Source: Artemia franciscana (taxonomy: Eukaryota > Arthropoda > Branchiopoda > Anostraca > Artemiidae). Taken from it: a stretch of DNA of 64,000 bases. The notes under the pieces are model-generated. The model ran no database searches. It was not told the DNA's origin and was given only the letters and a program-made list of their open reading frames with translations. The translations under genes were made by a program, and so were the position numbers. How positions within the stretch are numbered: position 1 is the stretch's first letter; the number at the start of each line of letters is the position of its first letter. Shown here one piece after another: positions 24,195-35,639 of the stretch. The DNA lies in contig NW_027062662.1 of NCBI RefSeq assembly GCF_032884065.1, positions 1,542,552 through 1,606,551 of the forward strand, in the 5' to 3' direction.

Positions 24195-24825
24195 CTAAAT
24201 GGTTTCAACAAGCAAACGAATTCGTTTTGGGTAGTTATCAGCTTTCTCACACTTGTAAACACGGCCACGAACAGTCCACACGTTCTTTACACCATTTCGG
24301 TTTCTTGCACCTTCAAGAATCACTTTTTTTGCTTTCGTAAGATATTCAGTAACGAATATACCTGAATTAGCGAGCTTTGATTTTGCTTTGAAAACAGTAT
24401 GCTTTTTTCTCTATATCTTTAACTAGGCCAGCTTTAAGCTTTGTTACTTTCTCTTGTGCTAAAATAAGCTGATTTCGGATTGCAGAAGTTTCTATTGAAG
24501 CTATAACCGTCGGATCAGCTCCAAGGCCTTTTGCATCTTTCTTTTTCAAAAACTGGCGGTAAATATCAGGAGAAGATTCGCACTCGCGGAAAGCATGATT
24601 GACATCCTTAGCTTTTTTTGAAGCTTCTGAATAATTGTCATTATACGACAGACGATTCGCTTTTACCACATTTTGAAAGTCATGGGATAAATAGTAAAAT
24701 ACAGTGTATCGGCATAATATCGGCAAAGACTCATTCTGGCTAGTAATGCTAACAATCCGAGTTGCCCAAAGGGGATATCCCTTGAGTAGTGCTAACACCA
24801 AATCCGCCTTTTGGAACTGTACCAT
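24195..24825 (-). pseudogene. LINE ORF1 with N-terminal PWWP-like domain and FP/LINE-type C-terminus
   Basis: Starts at an ATG (24823-24825, minus). Residues ~3-83 read as a PWWP fold: 'KADLVLALLKGYPLWATRI' (P-L-W in place of P-W-W-P), a middle strand 'VFYYLSHDFQNVV', then 'RLSYNDN' and a closing helix with Ala-Lys repeats ending 'AFRECE'. PWWP domains read methylated histone tails and bind DNA. A Lys/Ala-rich helix follows to residue ~140. A one-base shift in the A-run near 24400 then gives a second frame to a stop at 24195-24197: 'FKAKSKLANSGIFVTEYLTK' and 'NVWTVRGRVYKCEK', the pattern of the C-terminal domain in LINE ORF1/FP-type proteins. It sits upstream of the CR1-like ORF2 on the same strand. 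A host gene remnant is the alternative. Confidence 0.6.
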
Positions 24826-25000
24826 GATTGAAATAACAATACAATGAAGCGAAAGTTTACCTATCTTTAGCAGACAGGGCCACGCTACGCGGAGTCAGAC
24901 ACCCTTATGGATGGGGGCCCGGTGGTACGTGAGATCCTGTAAATTTCTCCTACCGTGTTCAGACGTCCCAAACTGCTGCTATTCAAATTATCCAAATCAA
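24826..25000 (-). other. Probable LINE 5' UTR
   Basis: GC-richer than its surroundings (24880-24960) and immediately upstream of ORF1 on the minus strand, as expected for an internal-promoter 5' UTR of a CR1-type LINE. The exact 5' end is not visible. Confidence 0.4.
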
Positions 25001-25279
25001 ATGTATCCGTATCCAAAAATCACAGCTACTGTTATGACGTTAGCATCTAGCTAACAAACAAAGCATACCAGAGATATTCATTCAACGAGGAATGAAATGC
25101 TACTGAAGTTAATTTAATCTTGAAATGTTTCTTTAGTTAATTTAATGTAAGCCCTCTTTGAATCTCTAACATTATTGCCACTCCTGCTGTAAAGAGGTAA
25201 GTAAAGAGGTATGACAAAAATTTTTAGCATAAAGCAATTAAAATTTTCCTCAAACAATAATATGCGCTCTTGTATTATT

Positions 25280-25740
25280 TGAAAAAATTTCAGAAATTAA
25301 ATAAAAAACATGTTTTTTAACTGAAAGTAAGAAGCAAAATTAAAAATTAAAACGAACTGAAATTATTTCCTGTATGAAATGGGATGTCTCCTCCTCAGCG
25401 TTTCACTCTTTACGGGGTTGGTCACCCACTTTAAAAAGCACACTAGGACTTCATATTTCTAATAAAATGTATCACATCTGAAGTTTATAGGACATATGGC
25501 CACCCTTTCTGATAAACCTTAAATGTGAATAATTGGCAATTACATTTTAAATGCTAATAATGGAGAAATAATGAACATCGGGGACTTGTTGTCCTCCGAT
25601 AACTTTCGATTATTAAAATTCACACTAGGACTTGCAATTTCCAATTGAATGAGCCCCTTTTGAAGTTTCTACAACAACTCCTTTTATACGAAGTGGCATG
25701 GTGTAAAAAAAAAAAAAAAAAAAAAAACAAAAAACAATAC
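25280..25740 (+). mobile_element. Family A fragment with A-tract
   Basis: Begins 'aaataaaaaacatgttttttaa' then 'aactgaaagtaagaagc', the family A 3' module entry, continues with 'actgaaattatttcctgtatg', and ends near an A-run (25710-25733). The inverted partner arm is not present. Two short parallel segments (25425-25470 and 25600-25650, 'cacactaggactt') suggest an internal duplication. Confidence 0.55.
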
Positions 25741-26041
25741 CTTGTGCCCACATCACCATTAACTTGGGTAGCGCACGCTGCCTATGGTGAAAATAAGAAG
25801 CGATTTTGAAGTCAGGAATGAAAGATCTAATCAGAGAAGAAGGAAAGGTAAATTTTCCTTCGTTTTGGGAAGAAGAAAATTATTATTTTTCATAAAAAAA
25901 ATAAAAATGAAGAAAGGAAATAAAATTCATAGAAAACCTGTAGAAGGAAGAAAGTACTAAACACTTTTAAAAAAGAACAAAGATTTTCTGTCAGGAGAAG
26001 CAGCAAACCTATGAAGGATACAACCTGTGTTTGTAAAAACA
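25741..26041. other. No gene seen
   Basis: A-rich spacer between the family A fragment and the Jockey-like LINE; it may include that LINE's 5' end. Confidence 0.4.
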
Positions 26042-26069
26042 TTTTTGCCTTGTCTCTTGTTCATCATCT

Positions 26070-26411
26070 ATAGGGCCTATATATTTGAAGGGAGTTCCCT
26101 CATTGGAGGAAAAAATGGGGTATCCCCATGAAGATCCTAAGTTTAGAACTAATCTTGAAAAACTTGATAAGAAAAACATTGTACTGGCATGGATACAGTA
26201 CAAAAACCAAATCAAAGGAAGAATCACCCCAGGAGCTAAATTATTAGTTGCCAGACTCCTTAAAAAAGAATTAGGTAGCTATGGAACAATTATTGAGGGA
26301 TCTGGTCCTGGTGGCTCCATGATTATCGAAACAATAGCCCCAACCACTCCAGATAGCCTATGATCAGACTCATCAAGAAAATAAAATTTAATGGCAATAG
26401 GGTAAAATTTG
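26070..26411 (+). pseudogene. Jockey-like LINE ORF1, N-terminal part
   Basis: A basic frame (to the stop at 26361-26363) with 'YPHEDPKFRTNLEKLDKKNI' and 'KGRITPGAKLLVARLLKKEL', not assignable alone. After a shift the coding sense continues as 'IRLIKKIKFNGNRVKF' up to 26411 and resumes at 27402 ('DNKIIFEKYDQNN') beyond a 990-bp insertion, which ties it to the Gag-like ORF1 downstream. There is no clear ATG in the visible frame. Confidence 0.5.
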
Positions 26412-27401
26412 GTAAAATTATAGTTAATTGACTTCTTGCTATCTCAGAAAGAGATTCTTGCTATCTTGCTTGCTACAGACTAAAGTATGTCCTGGGAAGG
26501 TATTTTGAAGCAACTACCTCTACTACTTCTCTAGAGGGCCTTGACCTTTGATGTCCTTTAAAAATATGTGTGTTATAAAAGCGAAACTTTGCAAAATAGA
26601 TCTTCTGCTTAATTGAAGTACAACAAAATTATTTTCAGCTTCATAACTTTGCTCAATTCCATTTTATAAGGTTTTAAAGATATGCAAATACATTTCCTAA
26701 ATTTTGAAAAAAACATTGATATGGCTGAAAATTCTACTCAAATAACAGGAATTGCATTTTCAGAACTAAAAGCAGAGAAAAAGCAACAGTAAAATTCTAG
26801 TTAATTGACTTCTTGCTATCTTAGAAAGGGTTTAGGTTAAGAAAAGGAAACTGTCAGGGATGGGTCTACAGGCTAAAGTATGTCCTGGGAAGGTATTTTA
26901 AAGTACCCACTTCCACTCCTTCTCCCTCTAGAGGGCCCTGAAATTTGCCTACATGACAGGTCTATACCTATTGAAATTTTGACAAAAAAAAATTACCTTA
27001 ATTTTCAGTTAACAGTTGCCTTTTCTCTGCCTATAGTTCTGAAAATGCAATTCCTGTTATTAGATTAGAATTCTGAGCCATATCAATATTTTTTTTCCAA
27101 ATTTAGGAAATGTATTTGCATATCTTTAAAACCTTATAAATTGGGATTGAGCAAAGTTGTGAAGCTAAAAACAATTTTGTTATACTTCATTCAAGCATGA
27201 GATCTATTTTGAAAGGTTTCACTTATATAACACACCTATTTTTAAAGGTCAGAACCCTCTAGAGAGAGGGAGAGTGAAGGTAGGTACTTAAAAATACCTT
27301 CCCAGGACATACTCTAGCCTGTAGACCCATCCCTGAAAGTTTCATTTTCCTAACCTAACCCCTTTCCAAGATAGCAAGAAGTCACTAAACTAGAATTTTA
27401 C
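26412..27401. mobile_element. Family B palindromic MITE inserted in LINE ORF1
   Basis: Ends are inverted: 'gtaaaattatagttaattga' at the left and its counterpart '...actaaactagaattttac' at the right. The arms (about 26412-26788 and 27020-27401) match each other in reverse, including 'cttctgctta/taagc', 'gcaaatacatttcctaaatt' and 'aggaattgcattttcag'. A second set of terminal sequence at 26789 ('agtaaaattctagttaattg') shows a copy nested in a copy. No transposase is encoded. Flanks share a 2-base TG, a possible target duplication. Confidence 0.8.
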
Positions 27402-28330
27402 TGACAATAAAATTATTTTTGAAAAATATGACCAAAACAATGCAGACACCTTCACAAACAAGATAATTGGCAAAAAATGGATCTTATTTATTGAAAAAGA
27501 AACTGCAGACTTCTCCGAAATAGAAGCTGAACTCCAAGAAAATCCAGAAATGGAAAAACTACAAAAACTAGGTAATGATGAATCTTAAACAGTATGTACA
27601 ATTCTAGTGACTTACAAAAATCTGCAACAATTTCCAGCACCAATAAATTTTTGGAGGATAAACAAGAAAGTAAAACAATACATTCTTTCACAGCCAGTGC
27701 AATGCTTCAACTGCCAGAGACTTGGACACAAGTCCCAAGAATATAGATCAAAGCAGAGGTGCTTACTCTGTGCTGGGTTCCATGCCCATAGTGATTGTCC
27801 CAAGACAGAGCAGACTTGTGCTAATTGCAAAGGAAAACATTCTGCAAATGCTAGTATATGCCCATTCAAGAAAGAAAAAAAACTGAAATCTTAAAGATAT
27901 CTATCACATATAAGATACCCATCAGATAGGCACAACAAAAAATCAAACAGAATTCATCATAAATTGCAGAGAATTTCCTCCACTTCCAGCTCCCTCAATT
28001 TCCAATATACCTATCCCTGAAACATCCACCACCCTAAGGAGACTTGAAGAATCAATAAAAAAAACAAGAAAAAGTAATAAACAAGCTAACTGAAGCTATA
28101 ACTATGCTTTTGGACCTGATCCCCAAAACCAAAACTTTGCAACAAAACAAAGTGAAACAAATCAAGACATTCATAAGAAAAATCTCACAAAAAGATAGCA
28201 GAGACTCAGAAACAGAATCTGAGCTACCAAATGAAGGAACAGAAGATGAATTCATCACTAAAACCAATGAAGAAAAAAATCTGACAAGAAAAACACTTCA
28301 GAAAAATCAAAAATATGAAAATAATTCAAC
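27402..28330 (+). pseudogene. Jockey-like LINE ORF1, Gag-like with three CCHC knuckles
   Basis: The frame after the MITE reads 'DNKIIFEKYDQNN' to a stop at ~27588, then from 27607 'INFWRINKKVKQYIL' and three Cys-rich knuckles (about 27700-27870): CFNC..GHKSQEY (last Cys replaced by Tyr), CLLC..FHAHSDC and CANC..KHSANASIC. This triple-knuckle Gag-like ORF1 is a hallmark of Jockey/I-type LINEs; it packages the element RNA. A Lys/Glu-rich tail follows to ~28330 with several shifts. Confidence 0.75.
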
Positions 28331-29158
28331 TAAGCACAAACTGCTTGACCAACAGCAAAAAAACAGAGCTAAGAAATATTCTAATAAGAGAAAAACCAGA
28401 CATTGTGTACCTACAGGAAAATTCCTGGAAGAAAAAATGAAAATTTTATTCAATGGTTATAAATGCTACAGATAGGACAGATATTATTTGAAGGGTGGAG
28501 GGTTATGTACTCTGATAAGGAACCACCTTGTTAGTGAGCAAATCCCTACCACCTTTGGTGAACAAAATGAAATTGGCATAATAAAACTAAACAATATTAA
28601 TGCGAATACACTCTCAAATGTAAACTACTGTAATAACAAAACTAACAACTTTGATAAAAAACCAACTATAGAGCACTCAAAAACATTCAAAGGCCCAAAA
28701 TAATTATGGATGACTTCAACCTACACCATCAGACATGGAACACACAGACAAAAAATCACCAAAATGCTAACTGCCTCTTAGAAATAATAAATGATCTAAA
28801 CCTCCACATAGCTACCCCCTGCAATCTTGAAACTCACTTACACAAGCAAACTGGAAAAATCACAACAATAGATCTAACCATAATCTCAAGGGACCTACAA
28901 CTCTAAACAACTATGCACTCCTCCCATGATTTTGATAGTGACCACTACACAATCTACATAGAAACAAATACCAATTACACAAACAACAGATTTTTTAACC
29001 CCAATAAATGGTCATTCAATGAAAGAAGGATCAAAAAGTGGCAAAATGAACTAGAACTAACTAACCTAGACCATATTGACCGACTCCCAACAAATGATAC
29101 CATAGAAAAAATCACAAAAACTGTTTATGGAACTGCAAAAAAAAACATCTGCAAATAA
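28331..29158 (+). pseudogene. Jockey-like LINE ORF2, AP endonuclease only
   Basis: Endonuclease blocks appear in order but in different frames: 'NCLTNSKKTELRNILI' followed by 'KPDIVYLQE' (28335-28420), 'GGGLCTLIRN' (28490), 'DDFNLHHQTWNT' (28708), 'TIDLTI' (28867) and 'SSHDFDSDHYTI' (28918), the last holding the catalytic SDH. The remnant stops at 29158 after a short linker; no RT follows. It continues directly from the Gag-like ORF1, so the element is 3'-truncated here. Confidence 0.75.
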
Positions 29159-31099
29159 TGGACACAACATGCTTGATGCACAAGAAATGCATCAATTAAA
29201 CCCTATTGCTCCCAATAATATCTAAGCCATCAGAACTTGGAGGATATAACAATACAGGAGAATTAAGAGGTCATCTCCTGTGTATTATAATATCCTGTCC
29301 CTAAAGTAAAAAAAAGTTGCTGATGTATATTGGTTGAAAGCGGTGACACAATATGTTGTGTTTCTATTAGACATAATCATGCATCCAAAATATTAAATAT
29401 TTGGCAAAAAATATTGTATGTAAAATTAAGATCTCTAACCTTTACCAAGTATTTAATCATTTTTTTTTAGAACAGTACTCTTATATTCACAGCCATGATA
29501 TGTAGTTAATGATATAGTTTTAGATATTACTCATTACTGAATGTTATATACATTGTTGTTATAATAATATTACATATTATTTTGTATCATTTTGCTTATT
29601 TAGAATGTGATTCTGCCAAGAAGTTTTTATTATAGGAATTGGCATGCTCTGGCACTGACCAACAATGCATCATGGTCAAAAATCAAGGAACAAGTAACAC
29701 CTACTGTCATGATTTATCAACCACCAAAGACTGCCCAAAAGATCACACATCTGATTCCACCCAACAACTATCAACATAGGGAGAACACCTCAATAATACT
29801 AGTTGTGTAGAAGAAAGTGCCAACTGCTATCCTACAATCATCTATAATCCAATCAACTAAACCATGTAAACCAAGGAAGGAAACACATACAGTTGAGAAG
29901 ATTTACCAATCACACATTATGAAGAACACCAACAAGAACTACGAACATCAACAGATCACACGTAACAAACTATATAGGAACCCTACATTGGCAACATTAT
30001 GAACACTTATGAAGATTGCAAAAGAACAACATAATTCCCAATTTTATAACTTGTGAATTGACTTACCAAGTAAGGTTTTGAGAACTATCTAAGTCAAACA
30101 ACTCTTAAGACACTTTAACTAATGTTTAAAAAACGTTGAAAATTTAACAACTTGTGAAGATTTCAAATAGTAGAAGTATTTTGAGGTGAAAGACTAAAAA
30201 CTAACATTAATTTGCAAGAACAATAATATACCAACTCAGTTAGTGAAATGGGCAGAGACATGAAAATTATGGCATAGGTGTGAAAGAAAACAGTATAAAC
30301 TTAGTGAAGAATGATAAATGAATGTGCCAACAGTGATTTAGAAAAATTAACCTAGTGAAAAATTATGACAAATGTAGAAATATTGATTTAATATGATATA
30401 ATTTTAATCCAATTGTGCACTTTAATGTTTTTGAAAACCTGGAATCAATTGGAAATCACAGTTAAATTATACTAAAGTAATATTGATTACAATTAAAAAA
30501 AAAACAAAAAAAAAACAATTGAAATCAGGTATTCACGTGTAAACTCATTTGTTGTTCAAGTACTTTATATTAATGTGAGGTGTAGGAGTATAATTTAAAA
30601 AAAAAATCTAGGGACAAGAACAAAAATATAAAAACAAAATATATATACAATGTAATCCTATAGATGTAGTCAAGTAGTCATTTTGTGGTGAAGGAATTAT
30701 AAAAATAACCTATAATAAACAATAATTTTTTTTAAGGAAACATAAAATTTAAAGGAGATTAGTCTGAATGATGTGGACATCATTTTACAGTGGGAAGGGG
30801 GATATGTGACATGAAGGCCTACAATTCCCCCCCCCCCCTCCCCATAAAATTCAAGACAAAATTCCTTATTCCTTTTCCTATTTTCAAAATAAGATTCTTT
30901 ATTTTGTAAAATACAAAGTCTGAGCATGGTTTTGATTTGTTTGTTTTTCTTGTGACAGCAAACAAGAGTGTTCCTCTTTGCACTAGCCAATGAGATTCTA
31001 GTTCCTATTAAAAAAAAAATCAACCAGTTTATATGACTCAACACACTGAATAAGAAAATTCTTGCTAATCCCATAAAGGGACAATTGGTTATGAGTGGA
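29159..31099. other. Unassigned AT-rich DNA
   Basis: Frames at 29607-29810 and 29817-30002 look hydrophilic but show no domain. A C-run (30829-30841) and A-runs are present. I see no repeat shared with the rest of the window. Confidence 0.45.
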
Positions 31100-31215
31100 A
31101 AATACTAGTTGTATTGCAAAAGTGTAATGCCTCTTTTAGAGGAGGTCAAACAAACATTGTATTGTTGAAAATACCAGTTGTATTGCGAAAGTGCAATACC
31201 TCTTTTAGAAGAAGT
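31100..31215. repeat. Two tandem ~69-bp units with internal hairpin
   Basis: 'agttgtattgcaaaagtg' (31108) and 'agttgtattgcgaaagtg' (31177) start two parallel units, each followed by 'aatrcctcttttagargargtcaaa'. Each contains the small inverted repeat gtattgc..gcaatac. Confidence 0.75.
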
Positions 31216-33299
31216 CAAATAACGATTTAGAAATCTTTTCTTGATATAATAAATTTTTGTGGCAAGGTGTTTGAAGTTAGTTCTGTACCAGCACTTATGC
31301 AGTATAGACAATCAAAGCTTAAATTGAAGTGTGATATAATTTATCTGAATTTGTATGTAAGTACTGAAATAAAACTATTCTTCATTAAATCGTCTTTGTT
31401 TATGAAGTCAGGCACCAGGCACAGTTCCCATGGTCTTTAGGTATGCTCTCAAGGGAATCTACACGACTTAGGTGATCCAAACATTACTAAGATGATTTTG
31501 TCCCCAAAAACCATGGGGATTATTAACTGTTTCCTTCTATTCTAATTCCTCAATTATTTAACTCCCATAGTATACTCTTAATTTGAATGTCCCATATATT
31601 ATATTGACGTTAAGCTCCTTATAATGAATTGCTTAAAATTCAACCAAGAAAGACATTCTTTTGAAAAATGTAAAAAATAATGCAAGTGGAAAATTTTGTT
31701 ATAATGAGATTATTGGTATAACAGAAACAGGAAAACAAGAGAGTATTACTAGAATACTAGGATACTTTTTAAGAGATACAAAACTATTAGATTACACTTA
31801 ACCACAGTTCTCCCTGGTGATTTTTTTTATATATTGGCAACAACAACAACATTGCAATAGCGCAATAAAAATAGTAATCAGATATAATGGTAATTAGTAA
31901 ATAGTAGTAATAGTAATATTTTTTTTTATTGGTAACAACAGTGCAATAGCATGTAAAACCAGCATATCTGGAGTGAAGAGAGTCAAGCTGTTTACTCCAT
32001 CATCCCTGTCACAGCAACAACCTTCGTTTTGTTTAAACTAGTCATTTTTCTTATCTGCCTAATATATGATCTTATTAATATATGGTGTAATTTATGATGT
32101 TTGATATTTAATTGATTGATTAATGCCAGATTTGCCTCTCACGCAATCAGACTATCTGTCTTGGCTTTTTCTACAATTAGCCATGGTTTGATGCTCACAA
32201 CTAGGCTACATTCGATTTTAATTTAAAATCAATGGGGGCTGCCCCCCCCCCCCAGAACTTCAAATTTTCACTAGATATGGCTAAATAAGCAGATGGTTTA
32301 AAAAGCAGTTGAAAAAAGTTAGATCACCAAAAAAGCAGTTGAAAAAAGGTAGATGGTTGAAAAAGCTGGAATGACAGAATAAAAGTCAAACAAAATGAAA
32401 TTATCAATAATGTATGAGAGATTTAGCTCTAATGCATGAATATTAATGCTGAGCTTTATCAATGATTTTTGATTTTGGTGATTACTTATTAGGCTAATAA
32501 AGATTTCATAGATAGCCTATGTTAGAACTTGCTGGCAATGCAAGGTTTTGTGAACTGCCAATATAACTTCACCCCCCTGCCCTTCAATACAGAATCAGCT
32601 GCCCCCCCCCCTATAGAAGAAGCTATCTATGCCAATGGTTGTGGATTAACCTAAAGCAGGATAATGCAAGTAATTATATAAATAGGCCAATAGATATCAA
32701 TAACAGACCCTCAAATTCATTGTATAAATACTTGGCATTGGCCTACCATCTTGTCCAAATTGTACTCTTTAAATTCATCCGTCATTGGACAGACTAATTG
32801 TAGTAGCCTCAGCTAAGCAATTAAGTCAGGACCTGCTTTGTGAAAAGTGTATTAGCAGCATAGCAATGCTACTTGGCAGTTTTTATATATTTGTTGGCAA
32901 ATTTTATCTGAAAATAACATTCTTACATACAAAAAAAAACTTTTTGGGCAAAGAAAAGCTGTTAAAACACAAGTTGCAGCTAAAGTGTTGGCAGCCTTTG
33001 GAATTCTTTTGAGTTCTGCCACTTGTAGCTTTGGAACTTTTTCTATATCTGGCCAGGACCCTAGATTTGTTGCCCCAAAATTCAATGCTGGGTGTCCAAA
33101 ATAGGAAGGGTAACATTGTATAAGAGGAAACTTCATAAATTAATACATACTGGCATAATTTAGCCAGGAAAAAAGTGAAAAGGAATACATTGCTGGATGC
33201 CTTTTATTTAGGCTATACTCTTTCCAAATTAATTGATCTCTCATGAGGCAAGTTTCATTTGAGCCAAATTTGCAGTTTACAACTGAATTTAGGTAGGAT
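31216..33299. other. No gene seen
   Basis: AT-rich with C-runs at 32239-32252 and 32603-32612 and no domain-bearing frame. A short direct repeat with 'aaaaagcagttgaaaaaa' lies at 32300-32360. Confidence 0.45.
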
Positions 33300-34689
33300 A
33301 GTAGTGAATACATCATTTGATTGCTTTTCCTATGCTCTTTTGTAGTGTGATAATTTTGTCTAGGGTAAGTTCCATTTCAAGGCCTTAATGGGGCTCCAAA
33401 AGGTAAAGCACTCCATAGTTGCTAAGTGTTTTTAAAAATACCTAGTGAGGAAAATCGGCATTTGCAGCTGGTTCAGGAATGGCAATTATCATTTCCATTG
33501 TCTTAATAGGGTTAAAAAAAAACAGTATACAGTTGTTCAAAACTGTGTAAAACTAAAATCCTCAAATCTTGTTACCAAATAGGATTTGAGAAAAATTGTA
33601 TATATTAATGAATAGCCAAAAATCTAAGCTTTGCATCAATATTGTTATTTTTAAAATTATTTAAGATCAACACTTGAAATTATTAGCTTATTGACTTGCC
33701 TAGAAGGACCTGTGTTTAGGAATACCAATTATCCTGTTTTGATGTATATATCCTTTCAGTGTTTCACATATTAATAGAAAGCTGATTGTCTTCTGATTCT
33801 AAAAATGTAACTTTTATTGCTTGATATTTATCCTATAAATCATAAACAGTAAACTTAATTTACTCTTTTCAATTGCTTGTCAAAACAGATCCCAGTTTTA
33901 ATTTATGCTGACAAATTGGTAAAAATTTCACCAGCAAGGCAGATAAAAGATAGTATCTTGTTACTACCCTCACATTGCATCATGCTGTAGTAAAATAGTG
34001 GCAGTCCAAAAACCCATCTCTATTTTTTTCAGAATGCCAAAGAAAAGTGGTCTATACCCAAAAGATGTCTTTTACCATAGTAAAATGTTATTTGAAAATG
34101 AATTTGCTGAATTTTTTTTTGAGCTTGAAACCCCTAAAAAATTTCATTGTTATAAAAGTTATGTCATTTTGAGGGTTTCTAGCTCTTTTTAAAAATTTCT
34201 GCAATGTTGTTTTCAAAATAACTTTTCACAATTAAGACTAAGGAAAATAATAATTAAAATTCCCAAATCACCTACCAATAGCAATTTTTTCTCACTTGCC
34301 AGTTTTTTAGAAACATTCTTTTAAACTTTTGGTGACTATGGGCTGTTTTGAGTCCTTTAAGACCTTTGAGGGCTCAAAATGGGATTTGCCCCAGAAGCAA
34401 CCACCGAATTAGAAAAGAGCATAAAAATAGGCTCCAAGTAATACATTCACTTGTATCCTAGTAAACTACTAATTTACTGTAAACTACAAATTTACCATAT
34501 TTTTAACCCTATAAAGGGCTCATAACACCCCACACTAACCAAAAGTTTAAAAATATGTTTTTAAAAACTGTCTATCAAGAAAACTGTCATTTGTAGGTAA
34601 TTATTATTTTCATTAGTCTTAATTGTAAAAGGTTATTCTGAAAAAAATTGCAGGAATTTTGAAATGAGTCTGAAACCTCTTGAAAAAAG
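33300..34689. repeat. Interspersed repeat family C, copy 2
   Basis: Parallels 3690-4700 in the same orientation, e.g. 'gggctgttttgagtcc' (34331) against 'agctgttttgagccc' (4450), then 'aatacattcacttgtatcc' against 'gtattcactttatccc'. Very diverged; no coding sense. It abuts a family A copy. Confidence 0.5.
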
Positions 34690-35625
34690 CCTTATAAGGA
34701 AAAGTTATAGTGCCCCTTTTAAGTGACCGAAAAATGTGGGGCAACTTGGCCTCCTCCCACACCCCTTTTTTCTCAAAATTGTCCAATCAAAATTTTGAGA
34801 TAGCCATTTTGTTCAGCATAGTTGAAAGGCCAAATAACTATGCCTTTGGAGGTATGATTACCCCCCATAGCCCATGGGGAAAGGTCTTCAAGTTACAAAA
34901 TTTGCTCTTTGTTAACTTATAGTATTTGTTTTTTAAAAGTTTGCATACATTTTATGGGTGGGGATGGGGGCAAATTTTCTGCTGGTGGGATTATCAACAG
35001 GATTTTTTTCCATGGACACAGAAGTTTCCAGGGAGTGAACTTTTCAGGGGAAATTTTACACTGAAGAATCTGCCACAATTTCTATATGAAATTTGTCTTA
35101 TGTCTTGCTTTCTCTTTGCCAACTCAATTTTACATGTGAAGATGTTAAGAGTAATTGTCTGGTAAATTTTCACCAAGATTGAATTGTCTAGAGAATAAAT
35201 CCGTGGGGAGGAGGGATTTTTCCATTGAGGTGTATCCAGATTTCCTGGCATTATTTAAAAACAGCATTATATAAAAAGTTAAATAAATAAAAACAAGTTT
35301 TTTTCAACTGAGAGTAAGGAGCGAATTAAAACTTTTGAACAAGCAGAAACTGTTATGTATATGAGGGGAGGGATGCTCTTGCTCAACACTTGACTCCTTA
35401 TGCTAAAGTTTGAATTATGTCCCAATCATTTAAGAACTACTCCTGAAACACTATGTTTAATTAGAACAATAATAAAAAAGAAACTTTTTTTTAAGTACTT
35501 AAGAACTTTAACATAAGGAGCAAGGTGTTCAGGAAGAGCAACCCCCCTCATATGTAATAATTTCTGTTTGTTTTACGTTTTAATGTTGTTCCTTATTTTC
35601 AGTTGAAAAACCTTGTTTTTTTATT
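34690..35625 (+). mobile_element. Family A copy, diverged
   Basis: Matches 47740-49035 block by block: 'agtgccccttttaagtgacc', 'atagccattttgttcagcata', 'ggtcttcaagttacaaa', then the leader shared with 7211-7370, then an imperfect palindrome with arms at about 35310-35410 and 35505-35610. Noncoding. The 5' half is missing or too diverged. Confidence 0.75.
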
Positions 35626-35639
35626 TGACCATTTGAACC

